The notes beneath the pieces are model-generated. The model was not told the origin of the DNA, did not search any database, and saw only the letters and a list, made by a program, of their open reading frames with translations. Source: Myceligenerans salitolerans (lineage in GTDB: Bacteria > Actinomycetota > Actinomycetes > Actinomycetales > Cellulomonadaceae). Taken from it: a stretch of 64,000 nucleotides of DNA. Positions 53,300 to 63,900 of this stretch are shown here, piece after piece. Where the stretch lies: contig NZ_JAFMPK010000047.1 of assembly GCF_017349295.1 (NCBI RefSeq), positions 669,527 to 733,526 of the forward strand, given 5' to 3'. Each line of letters starts with the position of its first letter. Positions within the stretch are counted from its first letter, which is position 1. A program made the position numbers and the translations under genes.

Positions 53300-53731
53300 A
53301 TGGTCACCGACGAGTCGCAGTACGAGTTCTCCGCGGACGCGGGGCGGATCGATCCGGCCCGCGTCCACGCGCTGCTGACCGAGCACGCCTACTGGGCTGC
53401 CGGCCGGTCGCGCGAGGTGCAGGACGCCGCGATCGCCGGATCGCGCAACTACGGCGTGTACGCGCGGGACGCCGGCACGCTCGTCGCCTACGCCCGCGTC
53501 GTGACGGACGGCGCGACCTTCGCCTGGCTCGCCGACGTCGTGGTGGATCCCGCCCACCGCCGTCGCGGACTCGCCCGTCTCCTCGCCGAGGGGATCACCG
53601 CCGAACTGGACCGGCTCGGGGTGGCGCGCACCCTGCTCCGTGCCTCCGGCGAGGGCCGCGCCCTCTACGAGGACCTCGGCTGGAAGTCCGTGGACGAGCC
53701 CGATGCCTGGATGGCCCGCTACCACGGCTGA
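53300..53731 (+). CDS. GNAT-family N-acetyltransferase
   Basis: 143 residues with one GNAT fold: FAWLADVVVDPAHRRRGLAR carries the acetyl-CoA loop (RRRGLA), and the C-terminal LGWKSVDEPDAWMARYHG is typical of small cytosolic acetyltransferases. Substrate unknown. ATG 53300 is the only sensible start. It follows parC by 75 nt and converges on gph with a 12-nt gap. Confidence 0.85.
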   Translation: MVTDESQYEFSADAGRIDPARVHALLTEHAYWAAGRSREVQDAAIAGSRNYGVYARDAGTLVAYARVVTDGATFAWLADVVVDPAHRRRGLARLLAEGITAELDRLGVARTLLRASGEGRALYEDLGWKSVDEPDAWMARYHG

Positions 53732-53743
53732 GCACCGCCGGAC

Positions 53744-54430
53744 TCAGCCCAGCAGGAGCCCGCGCAGCTCCTCGGGCGTGCCGGCGACGGCCGCCACGCC
53801 CGCTTCCTCGAGCTCGCCGGGTTCGCCGTAGCCCCAGGCCACGCCGATGGCGGGGATCCCGTTCGCGGCGGCGGCGTGCACGTCGTGCTCCCGGTCACCG
53901 ACCATGACCGCGGCGGCGCCGGCCTGGTCGCCGCCGGACGCGGCGAGCGCCCGGGCCACGACCTTCTCCTTCCCGGTGTGCTCCCCCGCGCCCTCCATGG
54001 CCGGCCCGAACACGGAGTCGAGGCCCGCGGACAGGTACCGGTGCAGGCCGAAGTGCTCGACGATCGGGCGGGCCAGCGGCTGCGGCTTGGCGGTGGCCAC
54101 GACGAGCGTCGTCCCGGCGGCGCGCAGGGCGGCGAGAAGGCCGGGGACGCCGTCGAACACGGCGTTGTCGTACATGCCGCCGGCCTCGAGCTCGCGCCGG
54201 TAGACGGTGACGACGGCCTCGGCCTGGTCGTGGGTGAGTCCGAGGCGGGCGAGGGAGAGCCCGAGGGGCGGGCCGACGAACCGGCGCAGGCGGGCGTCGT
54301 CCGGCACCGGGATCCCGGTCTCCGTGAAGGCGGTACGCAGGCAGGCCATGATGCCGGGAGCCGAGTCGGTGAGGGTTCCGTCCAGGTCCAGAAGGACGTG
54401 TGTGGGGCGGTCGGGCAGCGTGGTGGTCAC
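53744..54430 (-). CDS. gph: HAD hydrolase, phosphoglycolate-phosphatase-like
   Basis: A 228-residue HAD phosphatase with cap: motif [13 protein letters not shown] (nucleophile Asp), motif [10 protein letters not shown], the Lys in [12 protein letters not shown], and motif [18 protein letters not shown]. The alpha-helical cap after motif I places it with phosphoglycolate phosphatase and pyrophosphatase PpaX-type enzymes; the substrate is not certain. GTG 54430 follows TACGCT by 6 nt, so the longer open frame is set aside. Confidence 0.85.
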   Translation of the reverse strand: MTTTLPDRPTHVLLDLDGTLTDSAPGIMACLRTAFTETGIPVPDDARLRRFVGPPLGLSLARLGLTHDQAEAVVTVYRRELEAGGMYDNAVFDGVPGLLAALRAAGTTLVVATAKPQPLARPIVEHFGLHRYLSAGLDSVFGPAMEGAGEHTGKEKVVARALAASGGDQAGAAAVMVGDREHDVHAAAANGIPAIGVAWGYGEPGELEEAGVAAVAGTPEELRGLLLG

Positions 54431-54436
54431 GGACCG

Positions 54437-54442
54437 AGCGTA
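54437..54442 (-). promoter_or_regulatory. -10 box, leaderless type, gph
   Basis: TACGCT on the minus strand, 6 nt before GTG 54430. Confidence 0.6.
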
Positions 54443-54596
54443 CGGTGCGCCGATGTCCCGCAGGCACCGTCGCCCCGGTCGAGCAGGCCGTACATGCTCG
54501 GTGTCGTCGCAGGTCACGACGCCGGGGGCCGTGGCGGCCCGGAGCACGCGCCGCGAGGGTGACCGTGGTCTCAGTGTCGATGTCGGCCTCGGGGCG

Positions 54597-54602
54597 TAAG
54601 GT
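54597..54602 (+). promoter_or_regulatory. -10 box, leaderless type, fgd
   Basis: TAAGGT, 7 nt before GTG 54610. Confidence 0.6.
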
Positions 54603-54609
54603 CGCGGAT

Positions 54610-55611
54610 GTGACTCTCAAGATCGGCTACAAGGCATCCGCAGAGCAGTTCGGTCCCCGGGACCTGGTGGATTTCACGGTTCTCGCCGAAGAGGCCGGAC
54701 TGGACAGCGCATGGATCTCGGACCACTTCCTGCCCTGGCGCGTCAACGGGGGGCATGCGCCGTCGGCCCTGGCGTGGCTGGGCGCGGCGGGCGAGCGGAC
54801 GGAACGGATCACGCTCGGCACGAGCGTGATGACTCCCACGTTCCGGTACAACCCGGCGGTGGTCGCGCAGACGTTCGCGACGCTGGCGCTGCTCACCGAG
54901 GGGCGCGTCGTGCTGGGTGTGGGCTCGGGCGAGGCGCTGAACGAGATCGCGGTGAGCGGGCGCGAGTGGCCGGAGTTCAAGGAGCGGTTCGCACGGCTGC
55001 GGGAGGCCGTCGCGCTGATGCGGCGGCTGTGGACCGAGGAGTCGGTGGACCACGACGGCGACTACTACACGCTGGTGGGCGCGACGATCTACGACCGGCC
55101 GGAGCGGCCGGTCCCGGTGTACGTCGCGGCCGGGGGTCCGATGGTCGCCCGGTACGCGGGCCGTGCGGGCGACGGCTTCATCTGCACGTCCGGCAAGGGC
55201 ATGGACCTGTACACCGAGAAGCTCCTGCCCGGGGTGGCCGAGGGGGCCGCGAAGGCGGAGCGCGACGTGGCCGGCATCGACAAGGTGCTGGAGCTGAAGA
55301 TCTCCTACGACCGGGACCCGGTCGCGGCGCGCGAGAACACGCGGTTCTGGGCGCCGCTCTCGCTCACCCCGGAGCAGAAGCACAGCGTCACCTCGGCGCA
55401 GGAGATGGAACGGCTGGCCGACGAGCTGCCGATCGAGCAGATCGCGAAGCGCTGGATCGTCGCGTCCGAACCAGAGGAGGCGGTGGAGATGATCAAGCCG
55501 TATCTCGACGCGGGCCTCAACCACCTGATGGTCCACGGACCGGGCCACGACCAGCGGCGCTTCCTGACCCAGTTCGGCGAGGACGTCCTGCCGCTCCTGC
55601 GGCGGTTGTGA
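54610..55611 (+). CDS. fgd: F420-dependent glucose-6-phosphate dehydrogenase
   Basis: Oxidises glucose 6-phosphate with coenzyme F420, supplying F420H2 for actinobacterial reductases. A 333-residue luciferase-like barrel that follows mycobacterial Fgd1 closely from memory: [29 protein letters not shown] (active-site His), [42 protein letters not shown] and [14 protein letters not shown]. The organism must therefore make F420. GTG 54610 is set by the -10 box; in-frame sequence upstream is unrelated. It converges on the tandem-GNAT gene. Confidence 0.93.
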   Translation: MTLKIGYKASAEQFGPRDLVDFTVLAEEAGLDSAWISDHFLPWRVNGGHAPSALAWLGAAGERTERITLGTSVMTPTFRYNPAVVAQTFATLALLTEGRVVLGVGSGEALNEIAVSGREWPEFKERFARLREAVALMRRLWTEESVDHDGDYYTLVGATIYDRPERPVPVYVAAGGPMVARYAGRAGDGFICTSGKGMDLYTEKLLPGVAEGAAKAERDVAGIDKVLELKISYDRDPVAARENTRFWAPLSLTPEQKHSVTSAQEMERLADELPIEQIAKRWIVASEPEEAVEMIKPYLDAGLNHLMVHGPGHDQRRFLTQFGEDVLPLLRRL

Positions 55612-55639
55612 GCGGGTGCGGCTCGTGGGTGCCCGCCGG

Positions 55640-56818
55640 TCAGAGGTCGATGGCGAGCATCCGTGAGCCGCCCTGCTTCTCGTAGCCGAGCGTGGCGTAC
55701 AGGCCGACCGCTCCCGACGGGTTCTCGGTATCGACGTCGAGGACGGCGTACCGCATGCCGTCGTCGGCCATCGCTCGCATCCCGGCCGCCATCACCGTCG
55801 GCGCGAGACCGCGCCCCCGGTAGGCACGGCGCACGCCGACGTTGTCGGAGTACCCGAACGTGAAGCCGCGCACCTCGAAGTCCTCGACGTACTTCGAGGC
55901 GATCTGGTAGGCCACGACCAGCGGCTCCCCCGCCCGCAGGGCGGCCGCGGTCTCGTCGTCGGTGTCCGGGGAGGCGAGCAGCGCGGCGACGTCCGGTGCG
56001 TCGTCGACGACGACGTACGTCCAGGCCGGCATGAACGCCGTGCGGTCCTCCGCCCAGGTCTCGCGTGTCTGGGGCTGGCTCCCCCAGTGGTCCCGGAACG
56101 CGTCGTTCCGTGCGAGCCGGGTCGGCTCGTCCAGTTCGGGCGTCCACCGGACGAGCCGCAGCGTGCCGCCCGACGGCGGGGCGCTCACCGGTGGGATCGG
56201 CTCCGACAGGTCGCGGCGCAGGTCGGAGTAGTACCGTCGCGCGGCGAACCCTGCCCGCTCGAAGGTGTGCCCCAGGGTCTCGGGTGCGTCGTCCTCCATG
56301 TACACGGCGAGCCAGGCCGGGACCTGCCGGTCCGCGAGCGCCGACGCCGCGAGCTTCTGCCGCCCGCGGGCGATCTGCCAGGCGAGCAGTTCGCGCCCGA
56401 TGCCCTCACCGCGCCGGTCGGGGTGGACGCCGCCCTGGAGGATGGCTCGTGCCACGGTCTCGTCGGCGGGTGGTGTGTGGACGTCGGCGAACGCGCGGAG
56501 CGTGCCGGTGTCGTCGGACCCGAGGAGGAAGTCCCGGTCGAGGTCGCGGTAGGGAGCGGCGAGGCGTTCCTCGATCTCGGGGAGGGACCAGCGGAAGGGG
56601 GCGTTGTCGGCCGCGGCGAGCTCGTTCAGGATCGTGAGGACGGCCTGCGCGTCCTCGCGGCGAGCGCCGCGCCAGGTGAGTCCGCCGGCCGTGACGGCGG
56701 GCAGGGTCGCGGGTGCGGCGGCCCGCTCCGCGACCGTGCGGGTCGGCGGCGCCGGGTCGGAGGTCCCGGCGGGCGCGCTGGTGGTGGTCGCGGGTTCGAC
56801 CGCGTCGGCGGTACTCAT
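55640..56818 (-). CDS. Tandem-GNAT acetyltransferase
   Basis: 392 residues with two GNAT domains, at about 45-205 and 215-392. The acetyl-CoA loop of the first is HPDRRGEGIGRELLAW and of the second VRRAYRGRGLAPTVMAAG. The pattern and length recall mycothiol synthase MshD, but I see no decisive substrate residue, so this is an unassigned tandem GNAT. A Thr/Ala/Pro-rich tail of about 40 residues opens the protein. ATG 56818 is chosen because of the TAGCGT 7 nt upstream. It is divergent from metH. Confidence 0.8.
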   Translation of the reverse strand: MSTADAVEPATTTSAPAGTSDPAPPTRTVAERAAAPATLPAVTAGGLTWRGARREDAQAVLTILNELAAADNAPFRWSLPEIEERLAAPYRDLDRDFLLGSDDTGTLRAFADVHTPPADETVARAILQGGVHPDRRGEGIGRELLAWQIARGRQKLAASALADRQVPAWLAVYMEDDAPETLGHTFERAGFAARRYYSDLRRDLSEPIPPVSAPPSGGTLRLVRWTPELDEPTRLARNDAFRDHWGSQPQTRETWAEDRTAFMPAWTYVVVDDAPDVAALLASPDTDDETAAALRAGEPLVVAYQIASKYVEDFEVRGFTFGYSDNVGVRRAYRGRGLAPTVMAAGMRAMADDGMRYAVLDVDTENPSGAVGLYATLGYEKQGGSRMLAIDL

Positions 56819-56825
56819 GCGGTCC

Positions 56826-56831
56826 ACGCTA
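56826..56831 (-). promoter_or_regulatory. -10 box, leaderless type, tandem GNAT gene
   Basis: TAGCGT on the minus strand, 7 nt before ATG 56818. Confidence 0.6.
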
Positions 56832-56971
56832 GGCGGAGCGGCCGCCGTCGGTCACCGGATTTTCCGGGAGCTCGACGGAGTACAGGGGTTCCCGCACGTC
56901 CGGCGGCGCCGTCGTGCGACCACCACGGTTCCAGCCCCCGGTCCGCCTCTCCCCTGCCGACGGCCGCGGGT

Positions 56972-56977
56972 TACGCT
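56972..56977 (+). promoter_or_regulatory. -10 box, leaderless type, metH
   Basis: TACGCT, 7 nt before GTG 56985. No cobalamin riboswitch fits in the 153 nt between this gene and its divergent neighbour. Confidence 0.6.
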
Positions 56978-56984
56978 GCGATTC

Positions 56985-59900
56985 GTGAGTGCTCCCTCCG
57001 CTGCCCCGGTCCTGCCCATGCCCGAGCGGGCGGCCGCCCTGCTCGACGCCATGCGCGAGCGCGTGGTCGTGGCCGACGGCGCGATGGGCACGATGATCCA
57101 GCAGGCGAACCCCACCCTGGCGGACTACCAGGACATGGAGGGCTGCAACGAGATCCTCACGGTGACCCGGCCGGACCTGATCGCGGGGATCCACGACGCC
57201 TTCCTGGAGGTGGGCGTGGACGCCGTCGAGACCAACACGTTCGGCGCCAACTGGTCCAACCTGTCGGACTACGGCATCGACGACCGCATCCGCGAGCTGG
57301 CCCGTGCCGGTGCGGCCCTGGCCCGTGAGCGCGCCGACGCCCACACCACCGAGGACCATCCCCGCTGGGTCCTGGGCTCGATGGGCCCGGGCACGAAGCT
57401 GCCGAGCCTGGGCCACACCACGTACGCGCACCTGCGCGACACGTTCGCGGAGCAGGCGGCGGGCCTCCTGGAGGGCGGCGCGGACGCGATCCTCGTCGAG
57501 ACGAGCCAGGACCTGCTCCAGACGAAGGCGGCGATCGCGGGGTCGCGGCAGGCGATGGCCGAGGTCGGGCACCGCGTCCCGATCCTCGCGTCGGTGACGG
57601 TGGAGACCACGGGCACGATGCTCATGGGTTCGGAGATCGGTGCGGCGCTCACCACGCTGCAGGCGGTGGGCGTGGACGCGATCGGCCTGAACTGCGCGAC
57701 GGGCCCGGACCAGATGAGCGAGCACCTGCGCCACCTGGCACGGCACGCGGAGATGCCGGTGATGTGCCAGCCGAACGCGGGCCTGCCCGAGCTCGGTCCC
57801 CACGGCGCCACCTACCCCCTCACGCCCGAGGAGCTGGCCGCCGCGCACGAGCAGTTCACCCGCGAGTTCGGGCTGGGCCTGGTGGGCGGCTGCTGCGGCA
57901 CGACGCCGGAGCACCTGCGCCGGGTGGTCGACGTCGTGCGCGGCAACGCCCTGCCGGACCGCCGGCCCGAGCGGGAGAACGGCGTCGCCTCCCTCTACTC
58001 CCACACCGACCTGCATCAGGACGCCTCGTACCTGGCGATCGGCGAGCGCACGAACGCGAACGGGTCCAAGGCGTTCCGTGAGGCGATGCTGGAGTCCCGG
58101 TGGGACGACATCGTCGACATCGCCCGTGCGCAGACCCGCGACGGCGCGCACCTGCTGGACGTGTGCGTGGACTACGTGGGGCGCGACGGCGTGGCCGACG
58201 TGCGCGAGGTGGTCTCGCGCCTGGCCAGTGCGTCGACGCTGCCGCTGGTGATCGACTCGACCGAGCCGGACGTGATCCGCGCGGGCCTGGAGCTGCTCGG
58301 CGGGCGCGGCGTCGTGAACTCGGTGAACTTCGAGGACGGCGACGGGCCGGAGTCACGCTTCGCCCGCATCATGCCGGCCGTCGTCGAGCACGGGGCCGCC
58401 GTCGTCGCGCTCACGATCGACGAGGAGGGGCAGGCCCGCACGTGCGAGGGCAAGGTGGCGATCGCGACCCGCCTCATCGAGACGCTCACGACGCGGTGGG
58501 GCATGCGCGTGGACGACATCATCGTCGACTGCCTCACCTTTCCCATCGCGACCGGCCAGGAGGAGACGCGCCGCGACGCCATCGAGACGATCGAGGCGAT
58601 CCGCGAGATCACGCGCCGCTACCCCGGCGTGCACACGACGCTGGGCGTGTCGAACGTGTCGTTCGGGCTGAACCCGGCCGCGCGTACGGTACTGAACTCG
58701 GTGTTCCTGCACGAGGCCACCGAGGCGGGCCTGGACAGCGCCATCGTGCACGCGGCGAAGATCCTGCCGCTGGCCTCCATCCCGGACGAGCAGCGCGAGG
58801 TGGCGCTCGACCTGGTCTGGGACCGGCGCCGGTACGACGAGTCCGGGGAGCTGACCTATGACCCGCTGGCCCGCCTGCTGGAACTGTTCGAGGGCGTCGA
58901 CACCGCCGCCATGCGCGACGCGCGCGCCGCGGAGCTCGCCGCCCTGCCGGTCGGCGAGCGGCTGGCCCGCCGCATCATCGACGGCAACCGCAAGGGCTTG
59001 GACGACGACGTCGAGCAGGCGCTCGGGGACGGCATGAAGGCGCTCGACATCGTCAACGACCACCTGCTGGAAGGCATGAAGGTGGTGGGCGAGCTGTTCG
59101 GCAAGGGCGAGATGCAGCTCCCGTTCGTGCTGCAGAGCGCCGAGGTGATGAAGGCCGCCGTCGCGCTGCTGGAACCGCACATGGAGAGGGTCGAGGGCGA
59201 TTCCGGGTCGAAGGGCACGATCGTGCTGGCGACCGTGCGCGGCGACGTGCACGACATCGGCAAGAACCTCGTCGACATCATCCTCACCAACAACGGGTAC
59301 ACCGTGGTGAACATCGGCATCAAGCAGCCGATCTCCGCCATGATCGAGGCTGCCGAGGAACACGGCGCCGACGTCATCGGCATGTCGGGGCTGCTGGTGA
59401 AGTCGACGGTGGTGATGAAGGAGAACCTGGAGGAGCTGTCCTCGCGCGGTCTGGCGAAGCGATGGCCGATCCTGCTCGGCGGAGCGGCGCTCACCCGCAC
59501 GTACGTCGAGGACGACCTCGCCGGCATGTTCGACGGCACGGTCCGCTACGCGCGCGACGCGTTCGAGGGCCTGCGGCTCATGGAACCGCTGGTCAAGGTC
59601 GCGCGCGGGGCGTCGCCGGACGACGTCGGGCTGCCGGCGCTGCGCACCCGCCGGCACAACGTGGTCAAGGTGACCGAGACGGCGGTGGAGGACCTGCCGG
59701 AGCGGTCCGACGTCGCGACGGACAACCCGGTGCCCGAGCCGCCGTTCTGGGGCACACGCATCGTCAAGGGCCTGCAGCTCGCCGACTATGCCGCGTTCCT
59801 GGACGAGCGGGCGACGTTCATGGGGCAGTGGGGGTTGAAGCCGGGGCGTTCGGCCGACGGCGCCTCCTACGAGGAACTGGTGGAGACCGAGGGCCGCCCG

Positions 59901-60584
59901 CGGCTGAAGGAGTGGCTGGACCGGATCCGCACCGAGCAGATCCTCGACCCGACCGTGGTGTACGGGTACTTCCCGGTGTGGTGCGAGGGGGACGACGTCG
60001 TCGTCGCGCACCACGGGCCCGGCCTGGCCGGGCTGACCGCGCCCGACGGCGGGTCCGGCGGCTCGCTCGGAACGGAACGCCTGCGGTTCACCTTCCCCCG
60101 GCAGCGCCGGGACCGGCACCTGTGCCTGGCCGACTTCGTGAAGCCGCGCTCGTGGGTCGAGGAGACGGGACGGTACGACGTGTTGCCCGTGCAGCTCGTC
60201 ACCGTGGGCGACACGGTGGCCGCGCACACGGCGAAACTGTTCGAGGGAAACCACTACCGCGAGTACATGGAGCTGCACGGCCTGTCCGTGCAGCTCACCG
60301 AGGCGCTGGCGGAGTTCTGGCACTCGCGCGTGCGCGGCGAGCTCGGGTACGCCGACGAGGAACCGGCCGACGTCGAGGGCATGTTCAAGCTGGAGTACCG
60401 CGGGGCGCGCATGTCGCTCGGGTACCCGGCGTGCCCGGACATGGAGGACCGGCGCAAGGTGATGGAGCTGCTGCGGGCCGAGCGGGTGGGCGTGGAGCTG
60501 AGTGACGAGCTGCAGCTGCATCCGGAGCAGAGCACGGATGCGCTGGTGTTTCATCATCCGGAGTGCAAGTACTTCTCGGTGTGA
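56985..60584 (+). CDS. metH: Methionine synthase, cobalamin-dependent
   Basis: Transfers a methyl group from 5-methyl-tetrahydrofolate to homocysteine via cobalamin. A full four-module protein of 1199 residues: homocysteine module (1 to about 325) with zinc cysteines C237 (GLNCATGPDQM) and C303/C304 (GGCCGTTPEH); pterin module from about 340 (AIGERTNANGSKAF, VIDSTEPDVIRAGLELLGG); cobalamin module with the DxHxxG motif and axial H756 (GDVHDIGKNLVD); and the AdoMet reactivation module (about 890-1199, RMSLGYPACPDMEDRR). GTG 56985 is supported by the -10 box; upstream in-frame sequence is unrelated. Confidence 0.97.
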   Translation: MSAPSAAPVLPMPERAAALLDAMRERVVVADGAMGTMIQQANPTLADYQDMEGCNEILTVTRPDLIAGIHDAFLEVGVDAVETNTFGANWSNLSDYGIDDRIRELARAGAALARERADAHTTEDHPRWVLGSMGPGTKLPSLGHTTYAHLRDTFAEQAAGLLEGGADAILVETSQDLLQTKAAIAGSRQAMAEVGHRVPILASVTVETTGTMLMGSEIGAALTTLQAVGVDAIGLNCATGPDQMSEHLRHLARHAEMPVMCQPNAGLPELGPHGATYPLTPEELAAAHEQFTREFGLGLVGGCCGTTPEHLRRVVDVVRGNALPDRRPERENGVASLYSHTDLHQDASYLAIGERTNANGSKAFREAMLESRWDDIVDIARAQTRDGAHLLDVCVDYVGRDGVADVREVVSRLASASTLPLVIDSTEPDVIRAGLELLGGRGVVNSVNFEDGDGPESRFARIMPAVVEHGAAVVALTIDEEGQARTCEGKVAIATRLIETLTTRWGMRVDDIIVDCLTFPIATGQEETRRDAIETIEAIREITRRYPGVHTTLGVSNVSFGLNPAARTVLNSVFLHEATEAGLDSAIVHAAKILPLASIPDEQREVALDLVWDRRRYDESGELTYDPLARLLELFEGVDTAAMRDARAAELAALPVGERLARRIIDGNRKGLDDDVEQALGDGMKALDIVNDHLLEGMKVVGELFGKGEMQLPFVLQSAEVMKAAVALLEPHMERVEGDSGSKGTIVLATVRGDVHDIGKNLVDIILTNNGYTVVNIGIKQPISAMIEAAEEHGADVIGMSGLLVKSTVVMKENLEELSSRGLAKRWPILLGGAALTRTYVEDDLAGMFDGTVRYARDAFEGLRLMEPLVKVARGASPDDVGLPALRTRRHNVVKVTETAVEDLPERSDVATDNPVPEPPFWGTRIVKGLQLADYAAFLDERATFMGQWGLKPGRSADGASYEELVETEGRPRLKEWLDRIRTEQILDPTVVYGYFPVWCEGDDVVVAHHGPGLAGLTAPDGGSGGSLGTERLRFTFPRQRRDRHLCLADFVKPRSWVEETGRYDVLPVQLVTVGDTVAAHTAKLFEGNHYREYMELHGLSVQLTEALAEFWHSRVRGELGYADEEPADVEGMFKLEYRGARMSLGYPACPDMEDRRKVMELLRAERVGVELSDELQLHPEQSTDALVFHHPECKYFSV

Positions 60585-60974
60585 CTTCCGGGGGTGTCGG
60601 CGTCCGCCCTGGTGGAACCCGTTCTGGCTGGTCAGAACCCCGGGCGGATCGCCGGGACTCCCGTACCCAGGCGTCGCTGGGCGTACCTCAGCGTACCAAT
60701 CCGTGTCGCATTCGTGTCAGGATCCGGGGCTTCGGGATCGGGACTCGGGGGCGTGGCATGCATCGAAGCTCTGACCTGCGCAGATGCTTCATTGGCTGGC
60801 ACGAATGGGTGCCTCACCTGGGATCTTATGGCACCTTCCGCTCGGCGGCAGCGCAAAAGGCGCTGAGTCACGAGCCGCTGGTCTGCATCTGCTCCGCGCC
60901 CAGCGCCCAGCCCAAAGACCGCCAAGCTCGTGGAGGAGCGGCTCTCCCACTCAGCCACTCAGGCAATCTTCGAG
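60585..60974. other. 390-bp gene-free region between metH and hsdR
   Basis: I see no credible gene. GTTCTG (60621-60626) and CAGAAC (60633-60638) form a weak hairpin that may end metH transcription. GCGTACC occurs twice 10 nt apart near 60683-60699, and CGCCCAG is doubled near 60898-60911. From about 60690 the DNA looks less GC-rich than the core genes, suggesting the edge of an acquired segment carrying the restriction genes. No tRNA, integrase or att site was recognised. Confidence 0.5.
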
Positions 60975-63900
60975 TCAGTAGTTTTCCCGCACGTACTCGT
61001 ACGTCCGGTCGAAAAGCTCGCCTTTGACCGGAAGGCTGTAATCCTTCAGTGCGGAGCGCAGCTCGCGACGCACGTGCTTGTCGCCTGCGTCGCTGCTGGT
61101 CCAGCCGGTGTATGCGACCTCGGCGACAATGGAATCGATCCGGTGGACGATGTCGGGGACGATCTTGTGCAACCCAGGCGGGGTGTTCTCCTCAACGATC
61201 TGCGTGAGCGCACCGCGTTTCGGATCTGAGATCCAGTCAAGAGCCTCGTCGTCGCCCTGCTCGGCAGCCCGGTCCGCGGCGACCACGTCCTGGGCGATCC
61301 GCAGGGCTTCCTCGAGGAACGCGAGGGAGTCTTCGACGTTCTCGATCGCCTTGGTGCGCAGTTTCTCGATCCGCTCCGCGAGCGACTTGTACGCGGGACT
61401 CTCGGCGCCAGCCATCCGGCGCCGGATACGTGCCTCGATGGAATCGAGGATCTCCTGGTAGACGTTGCCACCCTTGGTTTCCGGCGTATCGGTATCAGGG
61501 AGCCTCAGCTGCGCGGCAATCGCCTTGACCAGCGCCAGACCGGCGGCGTCAAGGGTGACCGTCTTGGAGTGCATCGTCTTGACGACGACGTCGTTCATGT
61601 GGCCGTGGATCAGCGCGGTGGTCTTCGCACCGAGACGAGCCCACAGGAACGCCTTGGAGACCTCCTTCGGCCGGATCGACTCGTACACCCTCGCCAGCCA
61701 GAAGTACTGCGGCTTGAAGGGCTGCAGCATCGGATGCGGGTCGAGGAACTCCCACACGGTCTGCACGGCGACGTAGGTTTCGACGAAGTCCGTCCGTTGC
61801 GAGCTCCCCTCGGGGACCCGCTCGTGCGCTTCGGCCAGAGACTCGAACGACGAGTCGGTCGTGTCGATGCCGCTAAACAGATGCAGCAGACGCGTCAGGT
61901 CGGCGACGAACTTCCCCGCCAGCTTGGACGCGTCGGTGACGTTCAGCTCGTCCTCTTCACCGCCCTTGGCCTGCGGGCCCGTGATCGCGTTGCCGATGGC
62001 CTTGGCCAGGCCGATGTAGTCGACCACGCGGCCGTAGTCCTTACACTGCCCCGTGACGGGATTCTTCCACGGCCGGTTCGGGCGGGTGATCGTCTGGAAC
62101 AGGTTGGCGTCCCGGGCGGGCTTGTCCAGGTAGAGCACGCCCTCGATGGGCGCGTTGAAGCCGGTCATCCACTTCGCCGTCACCACGACGAACGACATCG
62201 GGTCGTCGACCTTCTTGAAGCGGCGCTTCAGCCCCTCCTCCTGCTCCGGCGTGAGCAAGTACTTCTTGTACTCCTTCGGGGTGTCCTTGGAATCAGGGAC
62301 GTGCATCACCACCCCAACCTCCCGAATCCGCCCGTCCGGGATGGCGGCACCGCGTCGCTGCAGCTCGGCCTCGATCGCTCGGGCGTAGGCGACGACGAGG
62401 CTCCGGTTGTAAGCGACGACCTGGGCTTTCTGGCCCAGCGGCGCGACGAACGTCAGGAAGTGGTCGACGATGTCGACGCACACTTCGGTGACGCGCTTCG
62501 GGTCGGAAAGGATCGTCTCGATGTGCGAGGCCTTGCCGGACAGGAATACCTTTTCGTCCTCGTCCAGATCCTCCTCGGCGGCCAGTTCGTCGAACGCCTC
62601 GTCGAGAGCCTCCTTGTCGAGACTGAATCTGACGGAACGGCCCTCGACGATCACCGGCTTCGTAAACCCATCGGCGATCGACTGCTCCGGCGTGTACCGG
62701 GACATGACGAAGTCCGGGTCATCCGGGTCGCCGAACAGCTTGAAGGTCGAGCGGTCCTTGTCCTCGATCGCGGTACCGGTCGCGCCGAAGAACCTCGCGC
62801 TCGGCACCGCGGCACGCCAGGCGTCACCCAGTTTCCCCTCCTGAGAGCGGTGGGCCTCGTCGACAAGCACGACGATGTTCGACCGGTCGTTGAGGTGCCC
62901 AGCCTCGGCGAACTTGTGCACCGTCGTGATCACCACCCCCGGCTCGCCACTGCGCAGAAGCGCGAACAGCTCGCTGCGGTTGCGGGGCACGCTCATGCGC
63001 GGCATGCCGGCGGTCTCGAACATCTCCGCGGTCTGCCGCACCAGGTCCCTGCGGTCCGCGATCACGATCACCGTCGGCGCACTGCCGAACCTCTCGGTCA
63101 CAGCAGGATCGCGGAGCAGACGCGCTGCGGCGAACGCCATCAGCTCGGTCTTGCCGGAGCCCTGGTGGTGCCAGATCAGGCCACCGGGACGGCCGTCGAG
63201 GACCTTCTGGTGGATCCCGAGCGCCGCCTCGAACTGCGGATAACGCGGCAGGAGCTTGACGTCCGTCTCCGAGGCGTCCCGCGCGTGGCGGAACATCACC
63301 AGGTCCTTGAGGATCGGCAAGATCGTCTCCGGTCGCAGCAGCAGCCGCGCCGCACGCTCGACGCGGGCTGGCCCCGTGACAACCTTAGGGTCGTCCTCGG
63401 TCGATCCCCACGGAGCCCAGATCTCCGAGTCAGGATCCGGAACGGCGCGGATCGGGGCCATGCGGAACTCGAGGCCCTCGGTGGCGATGTTGAAGACGTT
63501 GGTCGCGAAGAAGTTCGGATAGTCCTCCTCGTAGGTGCCGTAGATATCCTTCGCGGCGTTCGCCCACGAGACCTGCTGCTTCACCGGGGTCTTAGTCTCC
63601 GCGACGACCAGCGGGAACCCGTTGACGTAGTAGACGACGTCGAACCGACGCGGCTTCACGGCGCCTGCGATCGTGACCTCGTTGGCGACGGTGAACCGGT
63701 TGTTCCCGAGGCCCCCGAAGTCGATCAGCCGGCGGGGCACATGCTTGCCATCGATCGTCGGGAACGAGTGGTCCCCGCGTAACATCACGGTCAGCCGCTC
63801 GTTCGCGGCGACCAGACCGTTGTGTGCATCGAGGACGGCCTGGTTGAGCTCGTGCAGCACCAACTCCGCAGACTCGGGATCATCGGCAAGTTCGGGGTTC

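Noticed and set aside
56832-56984. Cobalamin riboswitch before metH
   Set aside because: The divergent gap is too short, no B12-box-like conserved core is visible, and the -10 box lies only 7 nt from the start.
58353-60557. A long minus-strand open frame opposite metH
   Set aside because: It has low-complexity composition and no recognisable motif; metH on the other strand is certain over its full length.
60585-60974. Small genes, a tRNA or an integrase remnant in the metH-hsdR gap
   Set aside because: Open frames here have no initiation signals or motifs, and no cloverleaf or CCA-type end could be drawn.
63861-63863. TTG as the start of hsdR
   Set aside because: The frame stays open to the right edge and the upstream residues read like ordinary protein, so the gene continues beyond the window.
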